Assembly: GCA_963767245.1 (NCBI GenBank)
Contig: CAVYDG010000004.1
Location: 62,001 to 126,000 of the forward strand
Reading direction: 5' to 3'
Length of the DNA stretch: 64,000 bases
Source: Roseiarcus sp963767245
Lineage (GTDB): Bacteria > Pseudomonadota > Alphaproteobacteria > Rhizobiales > Beijerinckiaceae
Shown here: one piece after another, positions 42,582 to 50,770 of the stretch
Layout of the letters: each line of letters starts with the position of its first letter
How positions within the stretch are numbered: position 1 is the stretch's first letter
Notes under the pieces: generated by a model
Seen by the model: the letters and a program-made list of their open reading frames with translations, nothing else
The model's database searches: none
What the model was told of the DNA's origin: nothing
Position numbers and translations under genes: made by a program

Positions 42582-43309
42582 TGGAACGCCATGAGATTCT
42601 GGAGGCGATGAGCGAACTTAAGCTCTACGGCATGCGCGCCAGCTTCGACGAGATCGCCGGCAAGGGCCTTGCCCGGCGCGACGAGCTTTATCCGCTGATC
42701 GACAGCCTGATCCGCGCCGAGCGCACCCACCGACAGGCACGCTCGATCAGCTATCGCATCGCCGGCGCGAAGTTCCCGGTCCTCAAGGACATCGACAAGT
42801 TCGTCTTTGCGGACACGCCGGTAGACGAAGGCCAAGTTCGCGAACTCACCTCCGGCGCCTTCCTCGACGCCAAACGCAACGCGATCTTCATCGGCGGAAC
42901 GGGCACGGGAAAAACCCATCTTTGCATCGCCGTGGCGTCCGCGGTCATTCGCGCCCGCGCCAGAGGGCGCTTCTTCAATCTGGTCGATCTCGTAAATCAG
43001 CTGGAACAAGAGAAGGCGGCCGGTCGTAGCGGCCGATTATCGGAAAACCTGCTGCGCTATGATCTCATCGTCATCGACGAACTCGGCTATCTCCCGTTCA
43101 GCCAACCCGGCGGTCAGTTGCTGTTCCATCTGATCAGCAAGCTCTATGAAAACACCTCGCTGCTGATAACGACCAATCTCGCCTTCGCCGACTGGCCGCA
43201 GGTGTTCGGCGACGCCAAAATGACCACCGCCATGCTCGACCGCCTGACGCACCACTGCGATATCGTGGAAACCGGCAACACGAGCTGGCGGTTCAAAAAC
43301 CGCTCCTGA
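42581..43309 (+). CDS. istB: IS21 family helper ATPase
   Basis: 242 residues. AAA+ ATPase of the DnaC-like group: Walker A GGTGTGKTHL, Walker B LIVIDELGYLPFS, sensor LLITTNLAFADWPQVFGD. Directs target choice for IstA. The ATG at 42581 overlaps the istA stop (ATGA). Intact. Confidence 0.93.
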   Translation: MERHEILEAMSELKLYGMRASFDEIAGKGLARRDELYPLIDSLIRAERTHRQARSISYRIAGAKFPVLKDIDKFVFADTPVDEGQVRELTSGAFLDAKRNAIFIGGTGTGKTHLCIAVASAVIRARARGRFFNLVDLVNQLEQEKAAGRSGRLSENLLRYDLIVIDELGYLPFSQPGGQLLFHLISKLYENTSLLITTNLAFADWPQVFGDAKMTTAMLDRLTHHCDIVETGNTSWRFKNRS

Positions 43310-43542
43310 GACAGATCCCCGCCAAGCACGGCCTCGTCGTATCTCGAGCCGGCCCCCGTGAGATAAAATCTTCCACGCGCCGCCGCTGCCGCGCCTCCAG
43401 TCGGGCTGCGCCCTCCCTCCGTCGCACTAACGGCGGCGCATCCTCATCCTGATTTACCGCGCACTCATCCGCCAAGATTCGTCACGCCCCGAGGGGTCGG
43501 TATTGGACGCGAAAGGGGGTCGCGCTTGAAAGCGATTTGACA

Positions 43543-43655
43543 TTCACGGCCTTAAGCAGGGCAGTCGCGCTCTCAAGCGCGGCCGTCTTGCTCTTAAGGG
43601 CCTCGACGATGCCGGGCGGCGGCTTGGACGTGGATTTGGCTTTTGCGGTGCGCAT
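43543..43655 (-). pseudogene. Small ORF truncated by IS21
   Basis: Starts at the ATG at 43655 with GGAGGAGC upstream and reads MRTAKAKSTSKPPPGIVEAL then KSKTAALESATALLKAVN before entering the IS21 end. Looks like the lysine-rich start of an early phage-type protein; the rest is lost. Confidence 0.5.
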
Positions 43656-43694
43656 GTGTGGTGCTCCTCCGGATTGTTTACAAAGGCACTCCTG

Positions 43695-43727
43695 GCGTAT
43701 ACATTAGTAGCCGTCAAGGATATACGC
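43695..43727. promoter_or_regulatory. Operator-like inverted repeat between divergent genes
   Basis: GCGTATA (43695-43701) and TATACGC (43721-43727) form a 7-bp inverted repeat with 19 bases between, in the gap between the leftward small ORF (43655) and the rightward XRE regulator (43781). Placement fits a lysogeny-type operator bound by the XRE protein. Confidence 0.5.
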
Positions 43728-43780
43728 GGAGTTCATAATTGATTGCCATTTGTCATACTCCCGACTACCCTGTGGCGATC

Positions 43781-44017
43781 ATGATCACCGGTGCCCAGAT
43801 TCGAGCGGCCCGAGCTCTTATCGGCTGGAAGCAGTCGGACTTGGCTGAGAAATCGGGTGTCTCAGAAATCAGCATCAAGAACATCGAGCGCGGCGCTACC
43901 GATCCGCGCGCCAGCACGCTTCAATCGATCCAAGGAGCATTTGATCGCGCGGGTGTCGCATTCCTTGAGCCAGGCGATCCACGTTCAGGAGGCCTCGGCG
44001 TGAGGCTCAAGCGTTAG
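43781..44017 (+). CDS. XRE family transcriptional regulator
   Basis: 78 residues from the ATG at 43781. A single helix-turn-helix domain: GAQIRAARALIGWKQSDLAE, KSGVSEISIKNIERGATDPR, STLQSIQGAFDRAGVAFLEP. Small Cro/CI-type DNA-binding protein; probable repressor of the divergent island promoter. Confidence 0.85.
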   Translation: MITGAQIRAARALIGWKQSDLAEKSGVSEISIKNIERGATDPRASTLQSIQGAFDRAGVAFLEPGDPRSGGLGVRLKR

Positions 44018-44136
44018 ATCGATGGGCGTGCGGGGCTTTCGGGTGAGCCAATTGTGGCTACCAGAACACGCTGAAACCTGTTAGCAAGGCACGGCGTTCT
44101 TACATGGGGTTCACATAGGGAATCGGAGGGAGAGCC

Positions 44137-44337
44137 ATGACAAAAGATCTAGAGGAATTGGTCGAACTGGCTAAGAAAATCAGCATGGCCCCTGATCAGG
44201 CCACTGAGCAGCGGCGCAGCTTCGTGTACGGTAATACGCATATCGAGAACGAGCGAATCACGCGCGAGATGGTAGCCGAGGCAGACGCCAAAGTGACAGC
44301 CGACGAAGAAACGATCATCAAGGTCAAAAGCTGCTGA
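44137..44337 (+). CDS. Fic antitoxin (inhibitory-helix protein)
   Basis: 66 residues from the ATG at 44137, GGAGGGAG upstream. The segment RRSFVYGNTHIENERITREM fits the Fic inhibitory helix: the known motif [S/T]xxxE[G/N] appears here as NTHIEN, with Asn at the first position. This Glu would block ATP binding in the Fic active site. The TGA shares a base with the ATG of the Fic gene (TGATG), so the two are made together. Class I (separate protein) arrangement, inferred. Confidence 0.65.
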   Translation: MTKDLEELVELAKKISMAPDQATEQRRSFVYGNTHIENERITREMVAEADAKVTADEETIIKVKSC

Positions 44338-44993
44338 TGAATGCGCATGAGGATCGGCACAGTATCGCCGATCCGGCGGAGCTGCTGATCAATCAGGATG
44401 AAAAGGCGCGCCGGGAAGCCGAGAATGGCGTTCGGCAATTCCGGGCTGCAGTAGAGATTATTCGCAGCAATGTGGGTGGTCCGAAGTTAGACTTTCGTCT
44501 CACACAACGCATGATCCTCGACCTCCATCGTGAGGCGATGGCCGGCGTTCACGCTCTAGCTGGCACTTACAGAAATACTGCGGTAACAATTGGCGAAAGC
44601 GCGCATATTCCGCCCGGCAGTACAGAGGTGCCTGATTACGTCTCCGACATGTGTGATTATGTCAATAAGAACTGGGATGAACTAGATGCTATCCAGCTAT
44701 CTGCATATGTTCTTTGGCGTATGAATTGGATACACCCGTTTGCGGATGGCAATGGCAGAACGGCTAGGATCGTTTCGTATGTTATACTAAGCGTAAGGCT
44801 TAATGGCCTCCTGCCCGGAACCCCGACAATTCCGGATCAAATTACAGATGATAAAAAGCCCTACTACAAGGCGCTAGAGTGGGCGGATGAGTTTTGGAAG
44901 AGAGAAATATTGGCCCTTTCCCTCATGGAACAAATGCTAGAAGGCATGCTTGACAGACAATTGCGAAGCGCAATTACTGAAGCAGGTCGCTGA
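44337..44993 (+). CDS. Fic family protein (AMP transferase toxin)
   Basis: 218 residues. Complete Fic motif HPFADGNGRTAR at about residue 141 with the catalytic His, Asp (metal) and Arg; preceded by GTYRNTAVTIG (the flap region) and WDELDAIQLSAYVLWRMNWI. Fic proteins transfer AMP from ATP to hydroxyl side chains of targets such as gyrase or other proteins. Base composition is lower in GC than the chromosome. No truncation seen. Confidence 0.85.
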   Translation: MNAHEDRHSIADPAELLINQDEKARREAENGVRQFRAAVEIIRSNVGGPKLDFRLTQRMILDLHREAMAGVHALAGTYRNTAVTIGESAHIPPGSTEVPDYVSDMCDYVNKNWDELDAIQLSAYVLWRMNWIHPFADGNGRTARIVSYVILSVRLNGLLPGTPTIPDQITDDKKPYYKALEWADEFWKREILALSLMEQMLEGMLDRQLRSAITEAGR

Positions 44994-45124
44994 TCATCTA
45001 CCATGCGTCCCCTTCGCAGCCCTCGGGCGCTGCCGACAGTCAGATAACCCCGCGTACCTGACAACTCGCCGCTAACGGCCAGCGGCGCCCCCCTTCCAAA
45101 AAATCCCAAGACGAGGAGCCACCT

Positions 45125-45247
45125 ATGACCGGTGCGGATCGCCATGCGCCTGCGCCCCACGCCGTCCTTTCACATTCAAGCGAACGACCTCAGCGCGGAT
45201 CTCTTTGCCGCGTCAAGACTCCCTCTGACCATGGGCAAACCTCATGA
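45125..45247 (+). CDS. Very small protein upstream of the integrase operon
   Basis: 40 residues (MTGADRHAPAPHAVLSHSSE) with GAGGAG seven bases upstream of the ATG; its TGA overlaps the next ATG (ATGA at 45244-45247). First of three coupled genes ending in the integrase. Function unknown. Confidence 0.45.
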   Translation: MTGADRHAPAPHAVLSHSSERPQRGSLCRVKTPSDHGQTS

Positions 45248-45492
45248 CGATTCTTGCAGCCTTCTCACGCCGAGTGAGCCGTCGACGCGTCAGTTTCACG
45301 CAAGCCGACGTCGCCCGCGCCCTTCGCGCCGCAGAGCAGGTCGCGCCAGGCAAGATGTTGGTCGAGGTGGAGCCCGGCGGCGTCATCCGGATTAAGCCCC
45401 TTGCTTCGAACCCTGATGAGGCCTCGCCCACCACTCGGCCGGATGACGAGGCCAACGACGACCTTGCGCAGGAGCCGCGATGGCGCCTTTGA
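45244..45492 (+). CDS. Small protein preceding the integrase
   Basis: 82 residues. Core SFTQADVARALRAAEQVAPG then EVEPGGVIRIKPLA, a type seen just before phage integrases in this group (from memory). It overlaps the integrase start by 13 bases. Perhaps a DNA-binding accessory (excisionase-like) factor, but no helix-turn-helix is clear. Confidence 0.55.
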   Translation: MTILAAFSRRVSRRRVSFTQADVARALRAAEQVAPGKMLVEVEPGGVIRIKPLASNPDEASPTTRPDDEANDDLAQEPRWRL

Positions 45493-46577
45493 TAGAGTCC
45501 ATGCCGAGGCCGAGGCCCCCTCACCTTCATCGCGAGCCGCTAAAACGGGGCGAAGCGCGTTGGTACGTGCGCGTCGGACATGGCCCTAGAACCCGCATAC
45601 GCGAGCGCTACGGCACGCCGGAATTCGAGGAGGCCTATCTGGCCGCGCTACGCGGCGAGGGCGCCAGAGGGGCGCGCAAGGCCAGTGGGGGCACTCTGCA
45701 ATGGCTCTGGGACCGCTACCGCGATTCCTCGAAATGGGCGTCCCTGTCCAATGCTACGCGGCGCCAGCGCGAGAACATCATGCGCCATGTGCTGGCCAGG
45801 GCCGGGCAAGCGCCGCTTTCTGAGATCGGACGGCGAGAGATCGTGGCCGGTCGCGAGCAGCGCGCCAAGACGCCGTCGCAGGCGAACAACTATCTTGACG
45901 TCCTGCGAGGACTCTTTGTCTGGGGCATCAAGGCGGAACTGGCACGGAGCGATCCGACAAAGGGCGTCGATAATATCGCGCGGCCGAAGACTGAAGGCTT
46001 CCGACCATGGACGTTCGAGGAAGTAGAGCGGTTCCGAGCAAGCTGGCCGAGCGGGACGCGCGAGCGACGCGCTCTCGAAATTCTGCTGTTTACTGGATTG
46101 CGTCGCGGTGATGCGGCAGCGTTCGGACGTCAGCACGTCAAGAACGGGTCGTTTGCGATGCGCACCGCCAAGAATGGCATCGTCGTCGAAGCGCCGGTCC
46201 TATCGAAACTCGCCGAAGAACTCGCCTTGGCCCCCGTTGACGCCCTCGCTTACGTGGCGACGAAGGACGGCAGGCCGATGACGAAGGAATCGTTCGGCAA
46301 CTGGTTCAAGGACGCGTGCAAAAAGGCGGGAGTGCCGGGCAACTGTCACGGCCTGCGTAAGATTGGCGCAACGCTCGCCGCCGAGAGCGGCGCAAGCGAG
46401 CGGCAACTCATGGCGCTGTTCGGCTGGGAGGACCCTGCGATGGCTCGCTTGTACACGAAATCCGCCGAGCAAAAACGCCTCGCCGCTCAGGCCGCAAACA
46501 TGCTCGCCGCGAACGAAGCCGCAACTTCTATTCCCGCATCTCGTGATGAAGTGCGGGAGCCAGCCGGGAAACGATAA
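45480..46577 (+). CDS. Tyrosine-type integrase of the island
   Basis: 365 residues. N-terminal Arg-rich arm-binding part, core-binding domain (TLQWLWDRYRDSSKWASLSN) and catalytic domain: first Arg in LLFTGLRRGDAAAFG, HGLRKIGATLAAES (His and second Arg), LFGWEDPAMARLYTKSA (Trp in place of the second His, and nucleophile Tyr). It ends 26 bp from the tRNA-Leu 3' end, the expected place for the integrase of an element in that tRNA. Confidence 0.9.
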   Translation: MAPLIESMPRPRPPHLHREPLKRGEARWYVRVGHGPRTRIRERYGTPEFEEAYLAALRGEGARGARKASGGTLQWLWDRYRDSSKWASLSNATRRQRENIMRHVLARAGQAPLSEIGRREIVAGREQRAKTPSQANNYLDVLRGLFVWGIKAELARSDPTKGVDNIARPKTEGFRPWTFEEVERFRASWPSGTRERRALEILLFTGLRRGDAAAFGRQHVKNGSFAMRTAKNGIVVEAPVLSKLAEELALAPVDALAYVATKDGRPMTKESFGNWFKDACKKAGVPGNCHGLRKIGATLAAESGASERQLMALFGWEDPAMARLYTKSAEQKRLAAQAANMLAANEAATSIPASRDEVREPAGKR

Positions 46578-46602
46578 TAGAATCAAGGACGTTTTTTGGT
46601 AG

Positions 46603-46689
46603 TGGTGCGGTCAAGAGGACTCGAACCTCCACTCCGGTTAAAGAACTAGCACCTCAAGCTAGCGCGTCTACCAGTTCCGCCATGACCGC
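46603..46689 (-). tRNA. tRNA-Leu (anticodon GAG)
   Basis: 87 bases including encoded CCA. Acceptor GCGGTCA pairs with TGACCGC, D arm GGAACTGGTAGAC, anticodon stem-loop CTAGC-TTGAGGT-GCTAG with anticodon GAG, long variable arm TTCTTTAACCGGAG, T arm GGAGG-TTCGAGT-CCTC. The last 15 bases are duplicated at 27863 as attL of the island. Confidence 0.93.
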
Positions 46690-46856
46690 ACTTTTCGCCC
46701 CGCGCCTTAGGGGCGCGACGCGAAGGCGGTCGTCTAACAAATCGCTTCCGCGAAGACAAGCGCGAGCGGACCGCCCGAGCCGGCGCGCCCGGTTTACCCG
46801 CCGTTCAGCCTGCGCTACGGTTTCGGCTGGAAGGGCGACGGGCGAAAGGCCGCTCG

Positions 46857-48791
46857 ATGAGCGCAACCGCGAAGATCGACGCGGCGCCGCGGGCGGCGCA
46901 CCCGAACAAGACGGGGCGGGCGCTGGGGCCGGCGGCGCTGGCCTGCATGGGCGTCGTTTTTGGCGATATCGGCACGAGCCCGCTCTATACGCTCAATGTC
47001 GCGGCGAAATCCGCCAGTCCCTCGGGGCAGATCACACCGGAAGCGGTGCTCGGCATCGTCTCCTTGATCTTCTGGTCGCTCATCGTCGTCATCTCGTTCA
47101 AATACGCCATCCTCATCATGCGCGCCGACAATCACGGCGAGGGCGGTATCCTGGCGCTGCTGGCGCTGGTCAGCCCGCGGCGCGCCAAGCGAAACCGCTG
47201 GCGTGCGACGATGGTCGTCGTCGGCCTGATCGGCGCGACCCTGCTTTATGGCGACGGCACCATCACGCCGGCCATCTCGGTCTTGAGCGCGATCGAGGGC
47301 CTCAAGATCTATGCGCCAGAACTCGATCGCGCCGTCGTGCCGCTGACCGTCGTCATCCTCGCCATCCTGTTTCTCATCCAGCGCAACGGGACATCATTCA
47401 TCGGCGGCATATTCGGCCCGGTGATGCTGGTCTGGTTCATCATCGCCGGCGTGCTCGGCGTGGCCGGAATCGTGCGATCGCCTGCGGTGCTCGCCGCGCT
47501 CAATCCGCTGGCGGCTGTCACTTATCTCTGGCACGCCGGGCCGCTGGCGCTGGTGGTGATCGGCGGCGCTTTTCTGGCTGTCACAGGGGGCGAGGCGTTT
47601 TACGCCGACATGGGCCATTTCGGGCCGCTGCCGATCCGCGTCGCCTGGTTTGGCGTGGCGCTGCCGGCGCTGACCCTCAACTATTTCGGCCAGGGCGGCC
47701 TGCTGCTCTCCGAGCCGAACTCGCCCGATGTCCTCGACAGTCCCTTCTACGCCCTCGCCCCGCCATGGGCTCATATCCCGCTGATCATCCTGGCGACCGT
47801 TGCGACCGTCATTGCTTCGCAGTCGATCATTTCAGGCGCCTATTCGATGACCCAGCAGGCGATCTCTCTCGGCTTTCTGCCGCGGATGAGAGTCGTTCAC
47901 ACCGAAGGCCGCGAGATCGGTCAGATCTATGTCCCGTTCGTCAACTGGGCGCTCGCTATCGGCACCCTGACCGCAGTCATCGGTTTTCGCTCCTCGGATG
48001 CGCTCGCCGGCGCATTCGGCATCGCCGTCTCACTGTTGATGGTGATCACGACGCTGTTGGCCACGTTCGTCGCACTGCACTGGAAACACAATCCCTTCGT
48101 AGTCTTCATGGTCAATGGCAGCCTGCTCGTGCTTGATCTCCTGTTCTTCGCCTCGACTTCGACCAAGCTGTTCGACGGCGGGTGGTTTCCCCTGTTCATC
48201 GCCTTCGTCATCTCGTTCCTCATGCTGACGTGGCGCAAGGGCGAGGAGGTCATGGACACCGTGAGGGTCGAGATTCGCGAGCGGACCTCGGATTTCATCG
48301 AACGCCTGCGCCGCAATCCCCCGCTGCGCCTGCCCGGAACGGCGATCGTTCTTGGGCGCATGGCCAAGGGCGTGCCGCTCGCTCTGTCGCACAATGTCAA
48401 TTGCAATCATGTCCTCCACGAACGGGTGTTGCTGGTCGCGGCCAACATGACGGAGGCGCCGCGAGCGCCGGAGCACGATAGATTCGTGGTGGCGCCGATC
48501 GCTGAGGGCATAACTCGCCTCGAGCTGCGCTTCGGCTTCATGGAGGAGCCGAACATCCCCGAGCGAATTGCCGAGGCGATGGCGAGCGGCAGGATCGAGG
48601 CGTTCGATCTCGCCCGCGCGATCTATTATACCGGACACGAGACCATCATTCCGTCAGGCAGGCGCCCAGGCTTGCCGCGATGGCGCGAGGCGCTATTCGC
48701 CTTCCTGCATCACAATGCCCAGCGCCCCGGAGCGTTCTTCAAGATCCCCGGCTCGCAGATCATGGAGATCGGGGTCGAATTCGAGATCTGA
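46857..48791 (+). CDS. kup: Kup family potassium uptake transporter
   Basis: 644 residues, about 12 membrane helices followed by a ~150-residue cytoplasmic domain. Start segment GVVFGDIGTSPLYTL and LYGDGTITPAISVLSAIEGL are KUP signatures, as are FYADMGHFGPLPIR and YFGQGGLLL. Takes up K+ with H+. The full length and intact pattern indicate a functional protein. First core gene right of the island; begins 168 bp from the tRNA-Leu 5' end. Confidence 0.95.
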   Translation: MSATAKIDAAPRAAHPNKTGRALGPAALACMGVVFGDIGTSPLYTLNVAAKSASPSGQITPEAVLGIVSLIFWSLIVVISFKYAILIMRADNHGEGGILALLALVSPRRAKRNRWRATMVVVGLIGATLLYGDGTITPAISVLSAIEGLKIYAPELDRAVVPLTVVILAILFLIQRNGTSFIGGIFGPVMLVWFIIAGVLGVAGIVRSPAVLAALNPLAAVTYLWHAGPLALVVIGGAFLAVTGGEAFYADMGHFGPLPIRVAWFGVALPALTLNYFGQGGLLLSEPNSPDVLDSPFYALAPPWAHIPLIILATVATVIASQSIISGAYSMTQQAISLGFLPRMRVVHTEGREIGQIYVPFVNWALAIGTLTAVIGFRSSDALAGAFGIAVSLLMVITTLLATFVALHWKHNPFVVFMVNGSLLVLDLLFFASTSTKLFDGGWFPLFIAFVISFLMLTWRKGEEVMDTVRVEIRERTSDFIERLRRNPPLRLPGTAIVLGRMAKGVPLALSHNVNCNHVLHERVLLVAANMTEAPRAPEHDRFVVAPIAEGITRLELRFGFMEEPNIPERIAEAMASGRIEAFDLARAIYYTGHETIIPSGRRPGLPRWREALFAFLHHNAQRPGAFFKIPGSQIMEIGVEFEI

Positions 48792-48845
48792 GTTTCGGGT
48801 CGGCCTCGATCACGTCGCCTTGTCTGGAGCGCGCCGGCATGCGAA

Positions 48846-49001
48846 GCTTTCCAAGTGGTCGATCGGATCGTCGTCATGCGGCGCGGGAAGGTCGTGGCTG
48901 CCAACATTGACCCGAAGCAGACGTCGGTCGCAGAGGTCGAGGACGTGATCACCGGGGACCTCGCGGAGTTGGTGCATCAGCGCGAAATCCGGTTGGTCTG
49001 A
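48846..49001 (+). pseudogene. Sugar ABC transporter ATP-binding protein, 3' remnant
   Basis: 51 codons ending with TGA at 48999: AFQVVDRIVVMRRGKVVAAN then IDPKQTSVAEVEDVITGDLA. This is the end of an import-type sugar ABC ATPase after the H-loop; all catalytic motifs are missing. It lies just after kup. Confidence 0.65.
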
Positions 49002-49663
49002 ACCGGGGGGGCGGTTCTCCCCCGGCGTGCGGATCGGGACATCGCGGAGGATGGAAACCGTGTTGTCTTCCGGCGCGCATGTGGCATGGTGTTCTCGATC
49101 GGGGCTGGCCCCGGATGAGCGCCGCCCTCGGAAGAGCCCGATCCAAGCGGAAACAAGCTCCCGGGTCCTGCGTCGCGCGCCGGACAATGGCGATCTTCAC
49201 CGGCTAGCTGCCCCATTCGACAGGATTTGAATTGTCGTGAAAGTTGTCTTGTTGCTCGCAGGCAGGGGGACCCGTCTTCTGCCTATGACGGAAACCATGC
49301 CGAAACCTCTCCTGCCCGTGGCCGGCGCCCCTGTGCTGGAACACATCCTCAAGCCGCTACGAGCCTTGCCGATTGAAGAGCTGATCGTGGTCACGGGCCA
49401 TCTTGGCGAACACATCGAGGCCTATCTGCGCGAGTTCTATCGAATCCCCTTTCGGAACGTCACCCAAACGCGATTGGACGGCACCGGCGGCGCCGTCCAT
49501 GCGGCGATAGATCACATAGATTGTCCGGCGCTTATCGTCTTCGGCGACTCGATTTTCGCCGCCGACCTATCAGGTTTGATTGAGAGACCGGATCAAAACG
49601 TAATCTGGGCGCAAACTGTCGAAGATTACCAGCGATTTGGAATTGTCCAGACCGATGAACTAG

Positions 49664-50555
49664 GGCCTGTCTTCAGTTGAGGAGGATGGCGGCGCAGGCG
49701 AGCTGAACGCCGGCGAGGAAGGTCTTGGCGAGCTTGTCGTAGCGGGTGGCGATGGCCCGGAAATTTTTGAGTTTATTGAAGAAACGCTCAATGAGATTGC
49801 GTTCGCCGTAGAGGGCGAAGTCGCACGGGCGCGGGGTTTTTCGGTTGGATTTTGATGGAATGACGGGGACGATCGCTCGATCGTTGAGGGCGGCGATGAA
49901 GGCGTCGGCGTCGAACGCCTTGTCGGCGATCAAAGCGCCGGGATCGACGGCTTCGATGAGAGGCTCGGCGCAAGTCAGATCGTGATCTTGGCCCGGGCTG
50001 AGCATCACCTCGACAGGATTGCCGAGGGCGTCGACGAGCGCGTGAATTTTGGTGGTCAATCCGCCGCGGGATCGGCCGATGGCTTGCGCGCCGTCTTTTT
50101 TTGGGCGCCGGCGCTATGCTGGTGAGCGCGCACGATAGTGGCGTCAATCATCATATACTCGTTGTCGTGGTCGCTGGCCAAAAGCCTGAAAACCCGCTCG
50201 AAAACGCCGCTCTTGGCCCATCGGTTGAAGCGCTGATAGACGATCTTCCAGTCGCCAAAGCGCTCGGGCAGATCGCGCCAAGGAATGCCGGCGCGAAACC
50301 TGAAGAGAACGGCTTCGACGAACAGGCGATTGTCCGCCGCCGTGCCGCCCACATGGCCTTCACGGCCCGGCAGAATATCTTGGATCCGATCCCACTGGTC
50401 GTCGCGCAGGGCATATCGTCGCATCGGTCAGCCCCTCCTCGGGCCGACCACTCACGAGTCAGACATTTGCTGATTCGGGAATCCCCCGCGCATCCGAAAC
50501 ACAAAACGTTCTGCGTCCGATTCCAATCCGTTCTCGCCTCAACTGAAGACAGGCC
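49664..50555 (-). mobile_element. IS5 family, IS427-type element (copy 1)
   Basis: 892 bp with inverted repeats GGCCTGTCTTCAGTTGAGG at both ends and a CTAG direct repeat outside (49660-49663 and 50556-50559). Encodes one transposase in two frames joined by frameshifting. Near-identical to the copy at 54903-55794, which is the other way round. Splits the nucleotidyltransferase gene. Confidence 0.9.
49673..50424 (-). CDS. IS427-type transposase, programmed -1 frameshift (copy 1)
   Basis: Frame one (50424-50056, MRRYALRDDQWDRIQDILPG, 122 residues) contains the first Asp in YMMIDATIVRAHQH. Frame two (to 49673) begins in the A7 run GCCCAAAAAAAG and reads DGAQAIGRSRGGLTTKIHAL with the second Asp in LIADKAFDAD and Glu in ERNLIERFFNKLKN. 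A_AAA_AAG slippage by -1 fuses them, as is normal for this group. Intact. Confidence 0.88.
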
Positions 50556-50770
50556 CTAGGCAACATGAAAGAAATTGTTGAAAAACCGCAACATGACGTG
50601 GGTCGCCAGGCAAACATCGGCGTGTACTACGTGTCCGCCCACCGAGCTTTTCGCGACAGCCTGGAACGCGTCATGATGGGCCCGTCTATCAAGGGCGAGT
50701 ATTACATCACTTATGCGTTTAACGACATGGTCAAGAATGGACAATCGTTCAAAGTTATAGAAACCGAGAG

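Larger units (their letters stand above)
40960..43542 (+). mobile_element. IS21 family insertion sequence
   Basis: 2.58 kb. Ends are imperfect inverted repeats TGCAAAATCGCTTGCAA (40960) and, on the other strand, TGTCAAATCGCTTTCAA (43542), each followed by a second copy of a CGACCCC-type subrepeat, as in IS21 ends. Carries istA and istB in the usual overlap. No target duplication is evident, and the genes on the two sides (RepA-like ATPase, small ORF at 43655) do not join, so adjacent DNA was probably deleted. Confidence 0.85.
27863..46617. mobile_element. Integrated element (prophage remnant or satellite) at tRNA-Leu
   Basis: 18.75 kb bounded by the 15-bp direct repeat TGGTGCGGTCAAGAG. The right copy is the last 15 bases of tRNA-Leu(GAG) and the tyrosine integrase gene ends 26 bp from it, the usual arrangement for tRNA-site integration; the left copy at 27863 is a bare repeat. 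Contents: terminase small and large subunits, tape measure protein with tail lysozyme, serine resolvase, RepA-like ATPase beside iteron-like repeats, XRE regulator, Fic toxin-antitoxin, several small ORFs and an IS21 insertion. No portal, capsid, head-tail or baseplate genes are visible. Confidence 0.85.

Noticed and set aside
48810..49236. Overlapping short ORFs on both strands after kup
   Set aside because: Only the ABC ATPase remnant ending at 49001 has recognisable sequence; the others are shadows.
49673..50424. Frameshift in the IS427-type transposase as a defect
   Set aside because: The -1 change at the A7 run is the programmed frameshift of this group and is the same in both copies.
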